DNA of 64,000 bases, from NCBI GenBank assembly GCA_022376925.1, contig JAIOJX010000032.1, positions 118,893,979 to 118,957,978 on the forward strand, in the 5' to 3' direction. A model generated the notes under the pieces. The model saw nothing but the letters and a program-made list of their open reading frames with translations, ran no database searches and was not told the DNA's origin. A program made the translations under genes and the position numbers. Positions 50,181-63,104 of this stretch are shown piece after piece. This DNA comes from Tragulus kanchil. Taxonomy: Eukaryota > Chordata > Mammalia > Artiodactyla > Tragulidae. How positions within the stretch are numbered: the stretch's first letter is position 1; each line of letters opens with the position of its first letter.

Positions 50181-50471
50181 AGTTTATATTATGATTGGAT
50201 TGTTCTGAATTTCCAGATTTACTCTTCAATTGGACAGCACCTTTAAAACATCCTTACAATTTCAATACACTGGTTGATTATACAGACGTTTTTAAAGGGC
50301 TCCTTCCTGAGTGACTAATCCTGGAAGAGTTTTCTGTAACTGCTGATCACTATCGTAGGATGTAAATTTACCACTCGTTTGGTCTATCTTCAGTAATTCT
50401 TAAGCATCCTTATAGAGTATGTCTCATCTGCAATATAAAATGTAACTGAAAGTGATCTTTTTATTTTTTAC

Positions 50472-50534
50472 CTGATTCAAATCTTTCACTGTCTCTTGAC
50501 CTTTCAACTGTCTTCCTATCTGATAATTCAGGCT
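50472..50534 (-). CDS. CCDC30: Duplicate copy of the 63-nt CCDC30-like exon, probably an assembly duplicate
   Basis: This is base-for-base the same exon as 51550-51612, with the same acceptor and donor. It lies inside the first copy of the 49778-51935 tandem duplication. Being intact and phase 0/0, it would be counted by a gene predictor as a separate in-frame exon. Uniform duplications of the same size occur 17 more times in the window and ignore gene structure, so I treat this one as an artefact rather than a true exon duplication. Which of the two copies is the true one cannot be decided from sequence. Confidence 0.5.
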
Positions 50535-51549
50535 CTTAGAGGGAAATCTTTATCCAAATAAACCATCAGTTAAAACACACACATATATCTGTTATTTTAA
50601 AAAATACTGAAAAGATAAGCTACAATTCTCAAGTATCTCTGCTGGAGGCTATACCCCAGAAATATCCCCTACAACAAATGTCATCTTTTATCTGGTGTTG
50701 GATCCTGTGGAGAGCTGCTTTAATACATACTTGAGTCCTTGTTCTATCTGGCAACTTAACCAAAGAGAACAAGCAGTATTAGAAAAATATACTACAGAAT
50801 CCTGATGACTCTGAATTAATCAAGCTGTTACCTTATTTGTTAAGCTAATCTTTCGTTGCCATAATGTATTTTCTTTTGTGTATGAAACCTATTAGAAATG
50901 TAATTTGAGGTCAAAATGCAGCTTACTGAACACAGACTGAGAGCTGAGTCCACGTCTTTAATATTGCCATGAAGCTGAAGACTCTTTTACAGTGGCAGAG
51001 CAAACTTGCCAAGTGAACTGCGAATGTGGATAGGTGAGTCAGGGAGCAGGATGAACTTGAAAAGTCTATGCTCTCAAACTTGAGAATCCCAGGATGATAT
51101 GTGAGAAAAGAGGCCTACCAGTCCTGTCCTACTATTTACCAACAGTGGGACCCTGAGCCAGTTACCTAATTTTTCTTAGTCTCAGTTTCCTCCTCTGAAA
51201 AATAGAGATGTGTAGGCATGCATGGGCACCTAGACTATAGAAAGTACCTGTAAGTGGCAGTTTATATTATGATTGGATTGTTCTGAATTTCCAGATTTAC
51301 TCTTCAATTGGACAGCACCTTTAAAACATCCTTACAATTTCAATACACTGGTTGATTATACAGACGTTTTTAAAGGGCTCCTTCCTGAGTGACTAATCCT
51401 GGAAGAGTTTTCTGTAACTGCTGATCACTATCGTAGGATGTAAATTTACCACTCGTTTGGTCTATCTTCAGTAATTCTTAAGCATCCTTATAGAGTATGT
51501 CTCATCTGCAATATAAAATGTAACTGAAAGTGATCTTTTTATTTTTTAC

Positions 51550-51612
51550 CTGATTCAAATCTTTCACTGTCTCTTGACCTTTCAACTGTCTTCCTATCTG
51601 ATAATTCAGGCT
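51550..51612 (-). CDS. CCDC30: CCDC30-like coiled-coil gene, 63-nt exon (copy nearer the 5' end of the gene)
   Basis: The exon is 21 codons, phase 0/0, flanked on the minus strand by acceptor ccctctaag and donor gtaaaaaata. It encodes SLNYQIGRQLKGQETVKDL followed by two more residues, a short coiled-coil piece. It fits in frame between the exon ending AEQKVE and the exon starting ILKMNQ. An identical copy with the same flanks lies about 1,078 bp away at 50472-50534 because the whole segment is tandemly duplicated. Only one of the two is likely to exist in the genome. If both were real and spliced, the protein would gain 21 residues without a frame change. Confidence 0.6.
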
Positions 51613-51939
51613 CTTAGAGGGAAATCTTTATCCAAATAAACCATCAGTTAAAACACACACATATATCTGTTATTTTAAAAAATACTGAAAAGATAAGCTA
51701 CAATTCTCAAGTATCTCTGCTGGAGGCTATACCCCAGAAATATCCCCTACAACAAATGTCATCTTTTATCTGGTGTTGGATCCTGTGGAGAGCTGCTTTA
51801 ATACATACTTGAGTCCTTGCTCTATCTGGCAACTTAACCAAAGAGAACAAGCAGTATTAGAAAAATATACTACAGAATCCTGATGACTCTGAATTAATCA
51901 AGCTGATAATTAACCTTATTTGTTAACTTTCCTTTTTTT

Positions 51940-54900
51940 TTTCAAACTTTAAACTATTTATTTTGTACTGGGGTACTGCCCATTAACAATGTTGTGATAA
52001 TTTCAGGTAAACAGCGAAGAGACTCAGCCATATATATATATGTATCCATTTTCCTCCTAAGGTCTCTCCTATCCAGGCTGATACATGACACTGAGCAGAG
52101 TTTCATATGCTATATGCTATAGGTCCTGTTGGTTATCCATTTTGAATATAGTAGCATACACCTGACTTTCCCAAACTCCCTAACTATCCCTTGGTATTAT
52201 AGGCCCAGTAACAAAAATAAATGCAAAGGAGGTTTATGAGTATTTAGAAGTAACTTAGAAACAGAAGATGCCAACATTAATATTACTTAATACTTTCATT
52301 CAGAGTTAGGTTTCAACAGAAACTTCAATTTGAAGATCTCTAATTTTATTTCAGAGATAAAAATATACCTTTACTTAGACTGAAGAAAGGAAAGAATTGA
52401 TTCACCAAAGATTTTCATCTAATTAAACTTGGGGAACATATTCTGGAGTTTGCTTATATTCTCAGGTGTATAACTTACTGCCAAATGTGTATTAACTTAA
52501 CTTACTGATTAAAAATATACAGCCATGATTCAGGCTTATGTGTAGCAATAAACAACAAAACTCTATAAAAGTAAAATAAAAATTAAAAAAATACAGCCTT
52601 TAGTTTAGTAAAGTTGGTTATCAAAAATTTACCATCCTCAAGCTTAGTATCAATAAAATAGAAAAGTTGATAGAATTTCAACACTACTGACTTGGAGAAA
52701 ATGGGGAATACTACTGGAAAAACAGATGCTGAACCCCAAGTGTAACTTCCACATACTCCTACCTAGCAGTATGGACAAAAGACCCACTAAAGAATCATGT
52801 TGACTTCTGAGCAGCAAGGCACAGGGGTACAGGGAAGGATACAGTTACCCCCAGGTCAGCTCCTCCCTCTGCACCAGCTGCCGTCTGCCTGGCCAACGTT
52901 TCTGCACATCCACGTGGGACATGCCGATGCACCTGACACTGAACAAGAGTCTATGTAGCCCCTCCCTATACCACCTGAGACGACTGGGTGCCAAGTGCAG
53001 GAAATGTTTCAACTCTTAAAAATGAACACCCAGCCCATTTCTTCTGTGTTTTTATCAGTACAAGAATGCCATGACTTCAATGCTGTGACTTCTGAGAAAC
53101 AGCTTTCAAAAGGATATACTTTTGAAATGTACCTTAATTTGTGGCATACTAAACACAGCCATGAAGGTCTCTCCTATCCAGGCTGATACATGACACTACA
53201 CCTTTTGACTTGGTTATCCATTTTGAATATAGTAGCATACACCTGACTTTCCCAAACTCCCTAACTATCCCTTGGTATTATAGGCCCAGTAACAAAAATA
53301 AATGCAAAGGAGGTTTATGAGTATTTAGAAGTAACTTAGAAACAGAAGATGCCAACATTAATATTACTTAATACTTTCATTCAGAGTTAGGTTTCAACAG
53401 AAACTTCAATTTGAAGATCTCTAATTTTATTTCAGAGATAAAAATATACCTTTACTTAGACTGAAGAAAGGAAAGAATTGATTCACCAAAGATTTTCATC
53501 TAATTAAACTTGGGGAACATATTCTGGAGTTTGCTTATATTCTCAGGTGTATAACTTACTGCCAAATGTGTATTAACTTAACTTACTGATTAAAAATATA
53601 CAGCCATGATTCAGGCTTATGTGTAGCAATAAACAACAAAACTCTATAAAAGTAAAATAAAAATTAAAAAAATACAGCCTTTAGTTTAGTAAAGTTGGTT
53701 ATCAAAAATTTACCATCCTCAAGCTTAGTATCAATAAAATAGAAAAGTTGATAGAATTTCAACACTACTGACTTGGAGAAAATGGGGAATACTACTGGAA
53801 AAACAGATGCTGAACCCCAAGTGTAACTTCCACATACTCCTACCTAGCAGTATGGACAAAAGACCCACTAAAGAATCATGTTGACTTCTGAGCAGCAAGG
53901 CACAGGGGTACAGGGAAGGATACAGTTACCCCCAGGTCAGCTCCTCCCTCTGCACCAGCTGCCGTCTGCCTGGCCAACGTTTCTGCACATCCACGTGGGA
54001 CATGCCGATGCACCTGACACTGAACAAGAGTCTATGTAGCCCCTCCCTATACCACCTGAGACGACTGGGTGCCAAGTGCAGGAAATGTTTCAACTCTTAA
54101 AAATGAACACCCAGCCCATTTCTTCTGTGTTTTTATCAGTACAAGAATGCCATGACTTCAATGCTGTGACTTCTGAGAAACAGCTTTTCAAAAGGATATA
54201 CTTTTGAAATGTACCTTAATTTGTGGCATACTAAACACAGCCATGCATTTAAGTGACTTGTGAACTTCATGAGACTGATGGTCAGAGTTTAAAGCAGAAA
54301 AACACAAGAAAGGGGCCACAGTACTGTGAGGAATGAGCAATGCGACACAGAGACCAGCTGAAGGGAGCTGACCTCACCTGTCAGCAGGCAGGAAGCAAAG
54401 AGGAGAACTAACGGACTTCTAGGGACTCACCTCATTGGCAAAGGGCAGCTGCCAACAACTCTGGAGAACGGTGTAACAGCTCAGAATCTTCCACTTTCAG
54501 TGTTCTACTGTCTGAAGGGTGGGGGCCATCTAAAGCACTGAGCCAAACGGTGCCTCCCGGGCCCTGTAATAACAAGAGTGACTGCCATCCCCTGATGTGC
54601 TTGTGTTTTGCTGTCCTCTCTCCTGGGCACAGTCAAAGGAGACAGCGGATGCAGGCCCTGCAGAGACTAGAACGCTGCCAGGTCACCACCTCCTGATAGA
54701 GATGGGTGTGCTGTAGACGCTCCCCTCTACAAATCCTCACGAGAGTCAGTATGATGTAGAAAATGATCTCTAGGGCCAGACAGACCTTGATCAATTCCTG
54801 GCTGTGTCTTTTACTTTGTCAGGCACCTCTAAGTTCTCTCCGATACGCAAAAGAACATATGTAAGTATATGTTAGTAAAACAGGATCCTGATGTATGACA

Positions 54901-54960
54901 GATGATCAATACATCATGATAATTATTTTTCCTGCCAGATACCTAGGATTTCGTCCATTT
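51940..54960. other. Intron, nothing recognised, duplicated over most of its length
   Basis: This stretch holds duplication 16 and a GC-richer part (54300-54750) but no repeat family or exon that I can support. Confidence 0.5.
52059..54244. repeat. Tandem duplication 16, unit about 1.08-1.10 kb
   Basis: Bases 52059-53163 recur at 53164-54244. The second copy loses about 26 bases within its first 60, where copy one reads gacactgagcagagtttcat and copy two reads gacactacaccttttgac. Near the end, copy one has agctttcaaaa where copy two has agcttttcaaaa. Confidence 0.95.
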
Positions 54961-54970
54961 TGAGCATCTT

Positions 54971-55090
54971 GGGGGACCTCTCTGGTGGTCCAGTGGCTAA
55001 GACTCCACACTGCCAATGCAGGGCCCAGGTTCAGTCCCTGGTTAGGAAACTGGAATTAACATAGCACAACCAAGTGTTCATATGCCACAA
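54971..55090 (+). mobile_element. CHR-type SINE fragment
   Basis: gggggacctctctggtggtc head with B box ggttcagtccctgg; the 3' part is diverged and short. Confidence 0.75.
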
Positions 55091-55246
55091 GTAAGCATTT
55101 TCTTTGAGAACATGAATATTAGCAGTGTTAAGCTAGCCTATTTAATGATAAATCTGCCTGCATGTAAGAATGGGTAAAGAACATAATCATACATGGAGGA
55201 ATCTGTTTGACGTAAGGGAGTGGTTTTCCAAATCATTTGTCCTTTT

Positions 55247-55515
55247 TTTTTTTTCTAGCTACTTCTATTGGTCTTTCATTTATATATTTTCATCTATCTT
55301 TGTTCTTTGGCCTGTGTGGGCCTCTCATCACAGTGGCCTCTGTCACTGCAGAGCACCAGCTCTGGGCGCATGCGCTCCAGAGTGCTGGCTAGGTAGTTGG
55401 ACACATCGGTTCAGCTGCTCTGCAGTACATGGGATCTTCCCAGGCCAGGGATGGAACCGGTGCCCCTTGCACTGCAAGGCGGTGCCCTTACCCACTGGAC
55501 CACCAGGAAAGCCCC
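55247..55515 (-). mobile_element. CHR-like tRNA-derived SINE (abundant family, 5' body intact)
   Basis: Inverted copy with target-site duplication tcatttgtcctttt (from 55233 and from 55516). It lacks part of the GC-rich pre-tail segment. Confidence 0.9.
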
Positions 55516-55519
55516 TCAT

Positions 55520-57180
55520 TTGTCCTTTTGAAGTCATAGGGCTTCCCCCTTCTTTTCATTTTCAGAGAAATTCTTACAGGGAAACTGCACAAGTGTCTCC
55601 ACAAGTGCCCACACGTGGAGGCTTCTCTGGCTGATGTGGAGGCAGAAGGCTGAGAGATCTGCATCTCTGAACACCAAGGATCTGAAACAAAGTTTGGAAA
55701 TTGCAGTGGGAGAAGAGAGGACTTTGCAGTCTCTTGAAATTTGACATCTTGACCTGTACATTTGTGCATCTGTAATCTTGGTTTTCTTATCTGTAAGTAA
55801 TAATATTTAATTTTTTTAGGGTGAATAATACCTAACCTCTCCAAAGGTCTGCTAACCTTAGATGACTTATGTCAACCCCCTACCCACAGTGGACTCACTG
55901 TGACATTGTAAGTACTCACATATTAGTTTCAATCCTTTTACTTATTTTTTGTAGGACACAGAAGATAAAGTAGCTAGAGATCAGGATAATTGCAGTACCT
56001 ATCTGAAAGCTGAAGATCCATGACAAGGAAAGCTTGGCACTGGGTCAAAATCTGGACATGAGCTCAAGGAAAACAGCTGCTACTCTCGACCTACTGATTA
56101 CAGTACACAGTGCACTTCAATCCCCGCCTGAGAAAGACCCTTTACTTAGTACTTACTGATACCACCACCATCCGGCTGCTAAACACAATCAAGGAAGCTT
56201 GAGGTTTGTTCTTCATGAAAGATTAAGAGAGAACTTTGAAGGCAAGAATATATTTATAGTTAAATCTTCTTTCCTCAGGAAATGACTTTAAAAATTGTTT
56301 AAGTATAAGTAACTACTTATTTATTGAGTAACTTCTCTAGTTTTGGAGACCTACTTCAAAGAAACACAATGTTCCTCAAGGCCTCATTCCAGCTGGCTCT
56401 ATGGGGGATGAAGTAGGTGGACAGTCAGTCAGAGTCAATATAAAGCTTTATTATTTTAGAAACCTACATATATTTCAAGCCTTAATGAGAAGGAAAAGAA
56501 AACTGGTTTCTATTACTGTGTAGAGGATTGAGATCAGACAGAAAAAATTTTTCAATACTTTAGGGGAGAAAAACTGTATGCTCTTCTTTTCAGAACTTCT
56601 TTAAAAATAAGATAGATGCTCATTTATCCAGAATGTCATAGACAACGTGTATCATAGAGGAAGGTAGATTAACCAGTTATTCTATCAGGGTCTTCCCTAT
56701 TGTCAGGAATTCCATGACACAGAGGGCCACCAGGTGCTATATCTCACTTCAAGAAAGAACATGCCACATTCTTTCTGGGAAACCTCCTGTGAATGACTGA
56801 GCATAGTGAGAATATTAAAGTCTGGCCGTTTCTTGCCAGTGTGGATCCTCTACAGGTTATCATTATGCCAAAGTCCCCTGCTGGCCTGGGTCAGGCTTCT
56901 CAGAGCTTCACTACAGTCTTAGCTCTTCTTAACTGATCTTCCTTCCTTCTCTCTCTTCTTTAACAGATATTGGAACTATATCATGACTTGAAGGTTTTGC
57001 CGGCCCGTGTATACTCTTTCCTTTTATCCTTCACAGGCACTACCCGTGTGGAGAACAACTCTTGTAATTCTAAGTTGATCTTGATGCTGCTTCCTATAGC
57101 AGCCTCCTTTGGGTTGATTTATGAATGACAGACACAACAAGGAATGGGCCGCAATCATGGTCACCACTAAAAACAAAAGA
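55520..57180. other. Intron, nothing recognised; possible old LTR trace
   Basis: 56690-57120 has pyrimidine-rich text (cttccttccttctctctctt) that could be a decayed LTR, but no terminal motif or boundary is clear. Confidence 0.35.
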
Positions 57181-58458
57181 AAATGATGATTTGGTTAAAG
57201 ACAAATATAAATACCCAACAAGCTCAGTGAGATGCAAGAGGGATGAACTCAGAGAGACCTACACTGAGACACAGTATAATCAAACTACTGAAAGACAAAG
57301 ACATAAATACTTTTGACAGCATAGCAAGAGAGAAAGTGACTCGTCACATACCATATATTTATAGTTAAATCTTCTTTCCTCAGGAAATGACTTTAAAAAT
57401 TGTTTAAGTATAAGTAACTACTTATTTATTGAGTAACTTCTCTAGTTTTGGAGACCTACTTCAAAGAAACACAATGTTCCTCAAGGCCTCATTCCAGCTG
57501 GCTCTATGGGGGATGAAGTAGGTGGACAGTCAGTCAGAGTCAATATAAAGCTTTATTATTTTAGAAACCTACATATATTTCAAGCCTTAATGAGAAGGAA
57601 AAGAAAACTGGTTTCTATTACTGTGTAGAGGATTGAGATCAGACAGAAAAAATTTTTCAATACTTTAGGGGAGAAAAACTGTATGCTCTTCTTTTCAGAA
57701 CTTCTTTAAAAATAAGATAGATGCTCATTTATCCAGAATGTCATAGACAACGTGTATCATAGAGGAAGGTAGATTAACCAGTTATTCTATCAGGGTCTTC
57801 CCTATTGTCAGGAATTCCATGACACAGAGGGCCACCAGGTGCTATATCTCACTTCAAGAAAGAACATGCCACATTCTTTCTGGGAAACCTCCTGTGAATG
57901 ACTGAGCATAGTGAGAATATTAAAGTCTGGCCGTTTCTTGCCAGTGTGGATCCTCTACAGGTTATCATTATGCCAAAGTCCCCTGCTGGCCTGGGTCAGG
58001 CTTCTCAGAGCTTCACTACAGTCTTAGCTCTTCTTAACTGATCTTCCTTCCTTCTCTCTCTTCTTTAACAGATATTGGAACTATATCATGACTTGAAGGT
58101 TTTGCCGGCCCGTGTATACTCTTTCCTTTTATCCTTCACAGGCACTACCCGTGTGGAGAACAACTCTTGTAATTCTAAGTTGATCTTGATGCTGCTTCCT
58201 ATAGCAGCCTCCTTTGGGTTGATTTATGAATGACAGACACAACAAGGAATGGGCCGCAATCATGGTCACCACTAAAAACAAAAGAAAATGATGATTTGGT
58301 TAAAGACAAATATAAATACCCAACAAGCTCAGTGAGATGCAAGAGGGATGAACTCAGAGAGACCTACACTGAGACACAGTATAATCAAACTACTGAAAGA
58401 CAAAGACATAAATACTTTTGACAGCATAGCAAGAGAGAAAGTGACTCGTCACATACCA
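56248..58458. repeat. Tandem duplication 17, unit about 1.105 kb
   Basis: Bases 56248-57352 recur at 57353-58458, offset 1,105, joined at a shared catacca/atatattt boundary. The copies end inside an L1 ORF1 relic, which continues only after the second copy. Confidence 0.95.
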
Positions 58459-58800
58459 TGGATCCTCAATGAGATTATCAGCAGACTTCTCATTGGAAGC
58501 TTTGGTGGTCAGAAGGCAGTGGGTTGATATACTCAAAATGTTGAAAGCAAAAAAAACCCTCTGTCAACCAAGAATCCCATGTCCAGCAAAACTGTCCTTT
58601 CAAGAGTGTGGAAAAAATTAAGACCTTCATAGATGAACAAAAACACTAGATTTTCCCTATGAGACTAGACTTTCTCTATGAGAAATTCTTAAGAGACTCC
58701 TAGAGTGAAATCAATGAATACTACTAGACAGTAACTCAAAGCCATATGAGAAGATAAAGATCTCAGTAAGGGTAAATATATGAGCAATTATAAAAGCTAG
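57180..58800 (+). mobile_element. Old L1 ORF1 relic
   Basis: acccaacaagctcagtgaga, ctgaaagacaaagacataaa, gcagacttctcattggaagc and gtccagcaaaactgtccttt are in L1 ORF1 C-terminal order. The first part is present twice because of duplication 17. Confidence 0.72.
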
Positions 58801-58829
58801 TATTATTGTAACAATGACTTGAAACTCCA

Positions 58830-59235
58830 CTTTTTGTTTTCTACATGATTTAAAAGACTAATACATCCTATTAAAGTGATATATGCTACAACACTGATGG
58901 AATTTGAAGACATTATCCTAACTGAAATAATAAAGTCACAAAAAAGCAAGTACTGTATGATCCGCTTAAATGAGGTACTCAGAATAGTCCAAATCATAGA
59001 GAAAGACAGTAGAATATTGGCTGTCAGGGCTGGCAGTAAGGGCAGAATGAGGAGTTATTGTTTAATGGGTATAGAGTTTCAGTTTTCCAAGATGAAGAAA
59101 GTTCTAGAGGTGGATGGTGGTGACAGGTGAAAGATGATATGAAGATGCTTAATATCACTGAACTGTACATGTAAAAATCATGGCAAATTTTCTGTTATGT
59201 GTGGTTTACTACAGTCAAAAAAATTTTTTTGATTA
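58830..59235 (+). mobile_element. Probable L1 3' end relic
   Basis: tatgctacaacactgatgga, gtactgtatgatccgcttaa, ggtggatggtggtgacagg and cactgaactgtacatgtaaa form a familiar old L1 3' segment ending in an A/T-rich tail. Confidence 0.65.
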
Positions 59236-59389
59236 AGTAAAACAAAGATTTCTGCAGATAAACAAAATCAGAAAGTTTACCACTAGATCTGAGCTAGAAG
59301 AAATGTTAATCATGTTCTTCAGGCTGAAGAAGTATGGTACCAGATGGAAATGTGGACCTGTGCAAGATAATGATGAGTTCAAGAAGTGG

Positions 59390-60540
59390 CCAATAAGCAT
59401 ATGAAAATATACTCAGTGTCATTAGTCATTCAGAAGTGGAAATCAAAACTATATTGAGACACTACTTCATACCCACTAGGATGGCTACAATAAAAGAAAC
59501 AACTGTAACAAACGCTGGTAAGATGTGGAGAAACTAGAATACTCATACACTGCTGATATGAATGTTAGATAGTACAAGTGCTTTAGAAAATAGTGTAGCC
59601 ATTCAACAAAAAGTTAAACATAGAATTATGACCCAGAAATTCCACTCTTATGTACATACCAAACACCTGTAACAGCATTACACATTTGTTCACACAAAAA
59701 TTCACACATGAATGTTCATAGCATTATTCATTACAAAGTGGAAGAAATCTGACAGTTTCTTATAAAATTAAACATGCACTCGCTCTGTGATTCAGTAATT
59801 CCACTGCTAGGTATTTCTCCAAGAGCAAAACAACAAAACAAACTGGTATGTGAATACTAGTAGCAGCTTTTTCATAATAGCTGAAAATAACTTGATTATC
59901 TACTAACCAGTGGCTATAGAACAATGGATAAACGTGAAAGTGAAGTCGCTCAGTCATGTTCGACTCTGCAACCCATGGACAAGCCATGGAATTCTCCAGC
60001 TAGAATACTGGAGTGGGTAGCCTTTCCCTTCTCCAGGGGATCTATCCAGCCCACAGATCAAACCCAGGTGTTCCACATTGCAGGCAGGTTCTTTACCAGA
60101 TGAGCTATAAAGGGAATCCCAAACAATGCATAGTATATACATGCATGCAGGAATATTACTCAGCCATTTAAAAATGAACTACTGATACAGGCAACAACAT
60201 GGATAAATCTCAAAAACATTATTATATTAATAAGTGAAAGAAGCCAAACACAAAAGTGTATAAACTAGATGATTCTATTTATTTGAAATTCTAGAAATGG
60301 TATGGTCATAGAAAGTGGTGGGGTGGGAGGCACCGACAGGAAAAGGGGAGGGAACATTTTAGGTTTTTCCCTTGAATGTAGCGGTTGTGGCTATACAGAT
60401 GTCCACATTTGTCAAAGCTCATCGAACTCAAGTCTTAAAATATGTATTTTTATATTGTATTAAATATTTTAATAGTTAATTTTATAAAAGAAATAGAAAT
60501 AAGTCTTAAACATTTGAAAAATAATTTCACAATCAACCAA
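59390..60540 (+). mobile_element. Old L1 ORF2 C-terminal/3' relic; repeated at 60545-61680
   Basis: aaatcaaaactatattgaga, cccactaggatggctacaat and agatgtggagaaactagaat are typical L1 ORF2 C-terminal sequence. It is interrupted by an inverted Bov-tA at 59937. The second copy results from duplication 18. Confidence 0.8.
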
Positions 60541-61681
60541 TGATTACTCAGTGTCATTAGTCATTCAGAAGTGGAAATCAAAACTATATTGAGACACTAC
60601 TTCATACCCACTAGGATGGCTACAATAAAAGAAACAACTGTAACAAACGCTGGTAAGATGTGGAGAAACTAGAATACTCATACACTGCTGATATGAATGT
60701 TAGATAGTACAAGTGCTTTAGAAAATAGTGTAGCCATTCAACAAAAAGTTAAACATAGAATTATGACCCAGAAATTCCACTCTTATGTACATACCAAACA
60801 CCTGTAACAGCATTACACATTTGTTCACACAAAAATTCACACATGAATGTTCATAGCATTATTCATTACAAAGTGGAAGAAATCTGACAGTTTCTTATAA
60901 AATTAAACATGCACTCGCTCTGTGATTCAGTAATTCCACTGCTAGGTATTTCTCCAAGAGCAAAACAACAAAACAAACTGGTATGTGAATACTAGTAGCA
61001 GCTTTTTCATAATAGCTGAAAATAACTTGATTATCTACTAACCAGTGGCTATAGAACAATGGATAAACGTGAAAGTGAAGTCGCTCAGTCATGTTCGACT
61101 CTGCAACCCATGGACAAGCCATGGAATTCTCCAGCTAGAATACTGGAGTGGGTAGCCTTTCCCTTCTCCAGGGGATCTATCCAGCCCACAGATCAAACCC
61201 AGGTGTTCCACATTGCAGGCAGGTTCTTTACCAGATGAGCTATAAAGGGAATCCCAAACAATGCATAGTATATACATGCATGCAGGAATATTACTCAGCC
61301 ATTTAAAAATGAACTACTGATACAGGCAACAACATGGATAAATCTCAAAAACATTATTATATTAATAAGTGAAAGAAGCCAAACACAAAAGTGTATAAAC
61401 TAGATGATTCTATTTATTTGAAATTCTAGAAATGGTATGGTCATAGAAAGTGGTGGGGTGGGAGGCACCGACAGGAAAAGGGGAGGGAACATTTTAGGTT
61501 TTTTTCCCTTGAATGTAGCGGTTGTGGCTATACAGATGTCCACATTTGTCAAAGCTCATCGAACTCAAGTCTTAAAATATGTATTTTTATATTGTATTAA
61601 ATATTTTAATAGTTAATTTTATAAAAGAAATAGAAATAAGTCTTAAACATTTGAAAAATAATTTCACAATCAACCAATGAC
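59410..61681. repeat. Tandem duplication 18, unit about 1.135 kb
   Basis: Bases 59410-60544 recur at 60545-61681, offset 1,135. A T run after aacattttagg is two bases shorter in copy one (60363) than in copy two (61499). Each copy holds L1 ORF2 sequence and an inverted Bov-tA. Confidence 0.95.
59937..60120 (-). mobile_element. Bov-tA SINE, inverted; repeated at 61072-61255
   Basis: From gtgaaagtgaagtcgctcag to gagctataaagggaatccc, inserted in L1 ORF2 sequence. The second copy results from duplication 18. Confidence 0.87.
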
Positions 61682-61789
61682 TGAACATGAAAATTACACT
61701 GAGAGACTCATTCTCATTTGTATTTCGTGAACATTCACATGTTTACTAAATGCAAATGTTTGACAATATATTCAGTTAGTGAATGTTTA

Positions 61790-62105
61790 GGGAACTAGCT
61801 TCCTCCTACATTGTTGACAGAAGAGGAAAATGATACAAATTCCACTGAGCAGTATCTGGCAATATCAACCAAAACTGCTTATGCATCTACCCTCTAACCT
61901 CATAATCTCAGTTCTGTGACTCCATCCTACAGAAACACCTGTGCAACTATGCAAAAGACAGGCAACACCTTGAGTGTCCAACCACAGGAGACTGGTTAAG
62001 TAAATGATGGCACATCCACACAACAGAATGCTAGCTGCTCTAAAGAATGATGGAGATCTCTCTACGTGATATGGAAGGATCTCCAGAGGCATTTTAGTAT
62101 AAAAA
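61790..62105 (+). mobile_element. Old L1 3' relic
   Basis: agtatctggcaatatcaacc, ggttaagtaaatgatggcac and gatatggaaggatctccaga match an L1M 3' region. An A-rich tract follows. Confidence 0.65.
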
Positions 62106-62400
62106 AAAACAACAAAGAAAGAGTAAGGAAGGAAAAGAGGAAAGAAAAGAAAGCCTAAGTAAAGAGGAAATCTGAATAAATACTCAAAATGCTTCTATTT
62201 GAATAAAGAAGCATGAGAAGGATAAATAAGAAGCTAATCAAGTCAACTTCTTTAAATGAGAGCACCACCATTCTGGTTCCCTGGGAGACATTCTGGTAAA
62301 CATGACTGAAATCTTGTCTGGAAGTTCCTTCTGTTCTTCCTCCTTTTCTTTCCTCCCTCCACCCTCCTTCTTTCCTCCACCTTCTTTCTTTCCTACAAAA
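62105..62400. repeat. Purine-rich (AAAG/GGAA) and pyrimidine-rich (TTCC) simple sequence
   Basis: An AAAG-rich tract at 62100-62160 and a TTTCCTCC-rich tract at 62330-62395 flank ordinary intron. Open frames over the latter are low-complexity and not genes. Confidence 0.7.
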
Positions 62401-62404
62401 TGCA

Positions 62405-63100
62405 TTATTACCTGGAAGAGTTTGGAAGACAAGAACATTGGCTCTTTGGGTAGGGCACAAAGAAATCCAGTGGCTATGGTTTTCTTGATACCGAGGAGGT
62501 TGGGGATGTAGGGCCTAGAGGGTTACAGTGAAAAAGACAAGGAGTGGTGCAGGAGCTCCCTCAGCAACAGGGATGTTCTCATCTTAGGGGTAGGAAAGGA
62601 AAGGCTGCAGCAAAACCACCCATCTCTGAGCTGAATGGCTGAATTGCCCTCTCTACCACATCCTGGCTCTTGCTTCCATCTGCCTTGTGTTTGATCACTT
62701 TGCCTACCACTTCAGAGGCTGATTATGCTGAAAAGACTGGAAGCTGCACACACTGGAGCCTAAACCATATTAGTTCTCTCTGACAGGTGGTTCCAACTGC
62801 ACACTCCCTTACCACTGGTTGATTCTATAAAGCCACTTCATCTTGATGATTAAAAATGCCCATATTAGTTGTATTTTTGTAAGATTAACCCATTATATTT
62901 TTCATCCTAATCATTCCCTGAGGAGAGGAAGTGAACAGAAACATATCCTCTACACTCAAATTTCTTCCTCCACACTCTGGCAAGGCAATAGAGAAAGGTA
63001 GGCAAGAAGAGAGTAGCGTGCGCTCAGCACCCATGGCTCTGGTGCACTCTGTAAAATGCAACTCACTTCAAAATGAGAACTCTGAAAGAAGAGAACTTTA
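62405..63100. other. Intron, nothing recognised
   Basis: Moderately GC sequence between the L1 relic and the 63105-63203 exon, with no repeat family or open splice-bounded frame. Confidence 0.5.
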
Positions 63101-63104
63101 ATAC

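Larger units (their letters stand above)
49778..51935. repeat. Tandem duplication 15, unit about 1.08 kb, contains a whole exon
   Basis: Bases 49778-50855 recur at 50856-51935, offset 1,078. The end of copy one (aagctgttaccttatttgtt) is a deleted form of the true continuation (aagctgataattaacctt). Each copy contains the entire 63-nt coding exon and a MIR. Confidence 0.95.

Noticed and set aside
56690..57120. A plus-strand exon near 57030 with acceptor-like tctttaacag
   Set aside because: No long open frame follows, the strand is opposite to the host gene, and no donor fits convincingly.
62302..62511. Low-complexity open frames over the TTCC/GGAA tract
   Set aside because: Simple-sequence translation without splice context or known domain.
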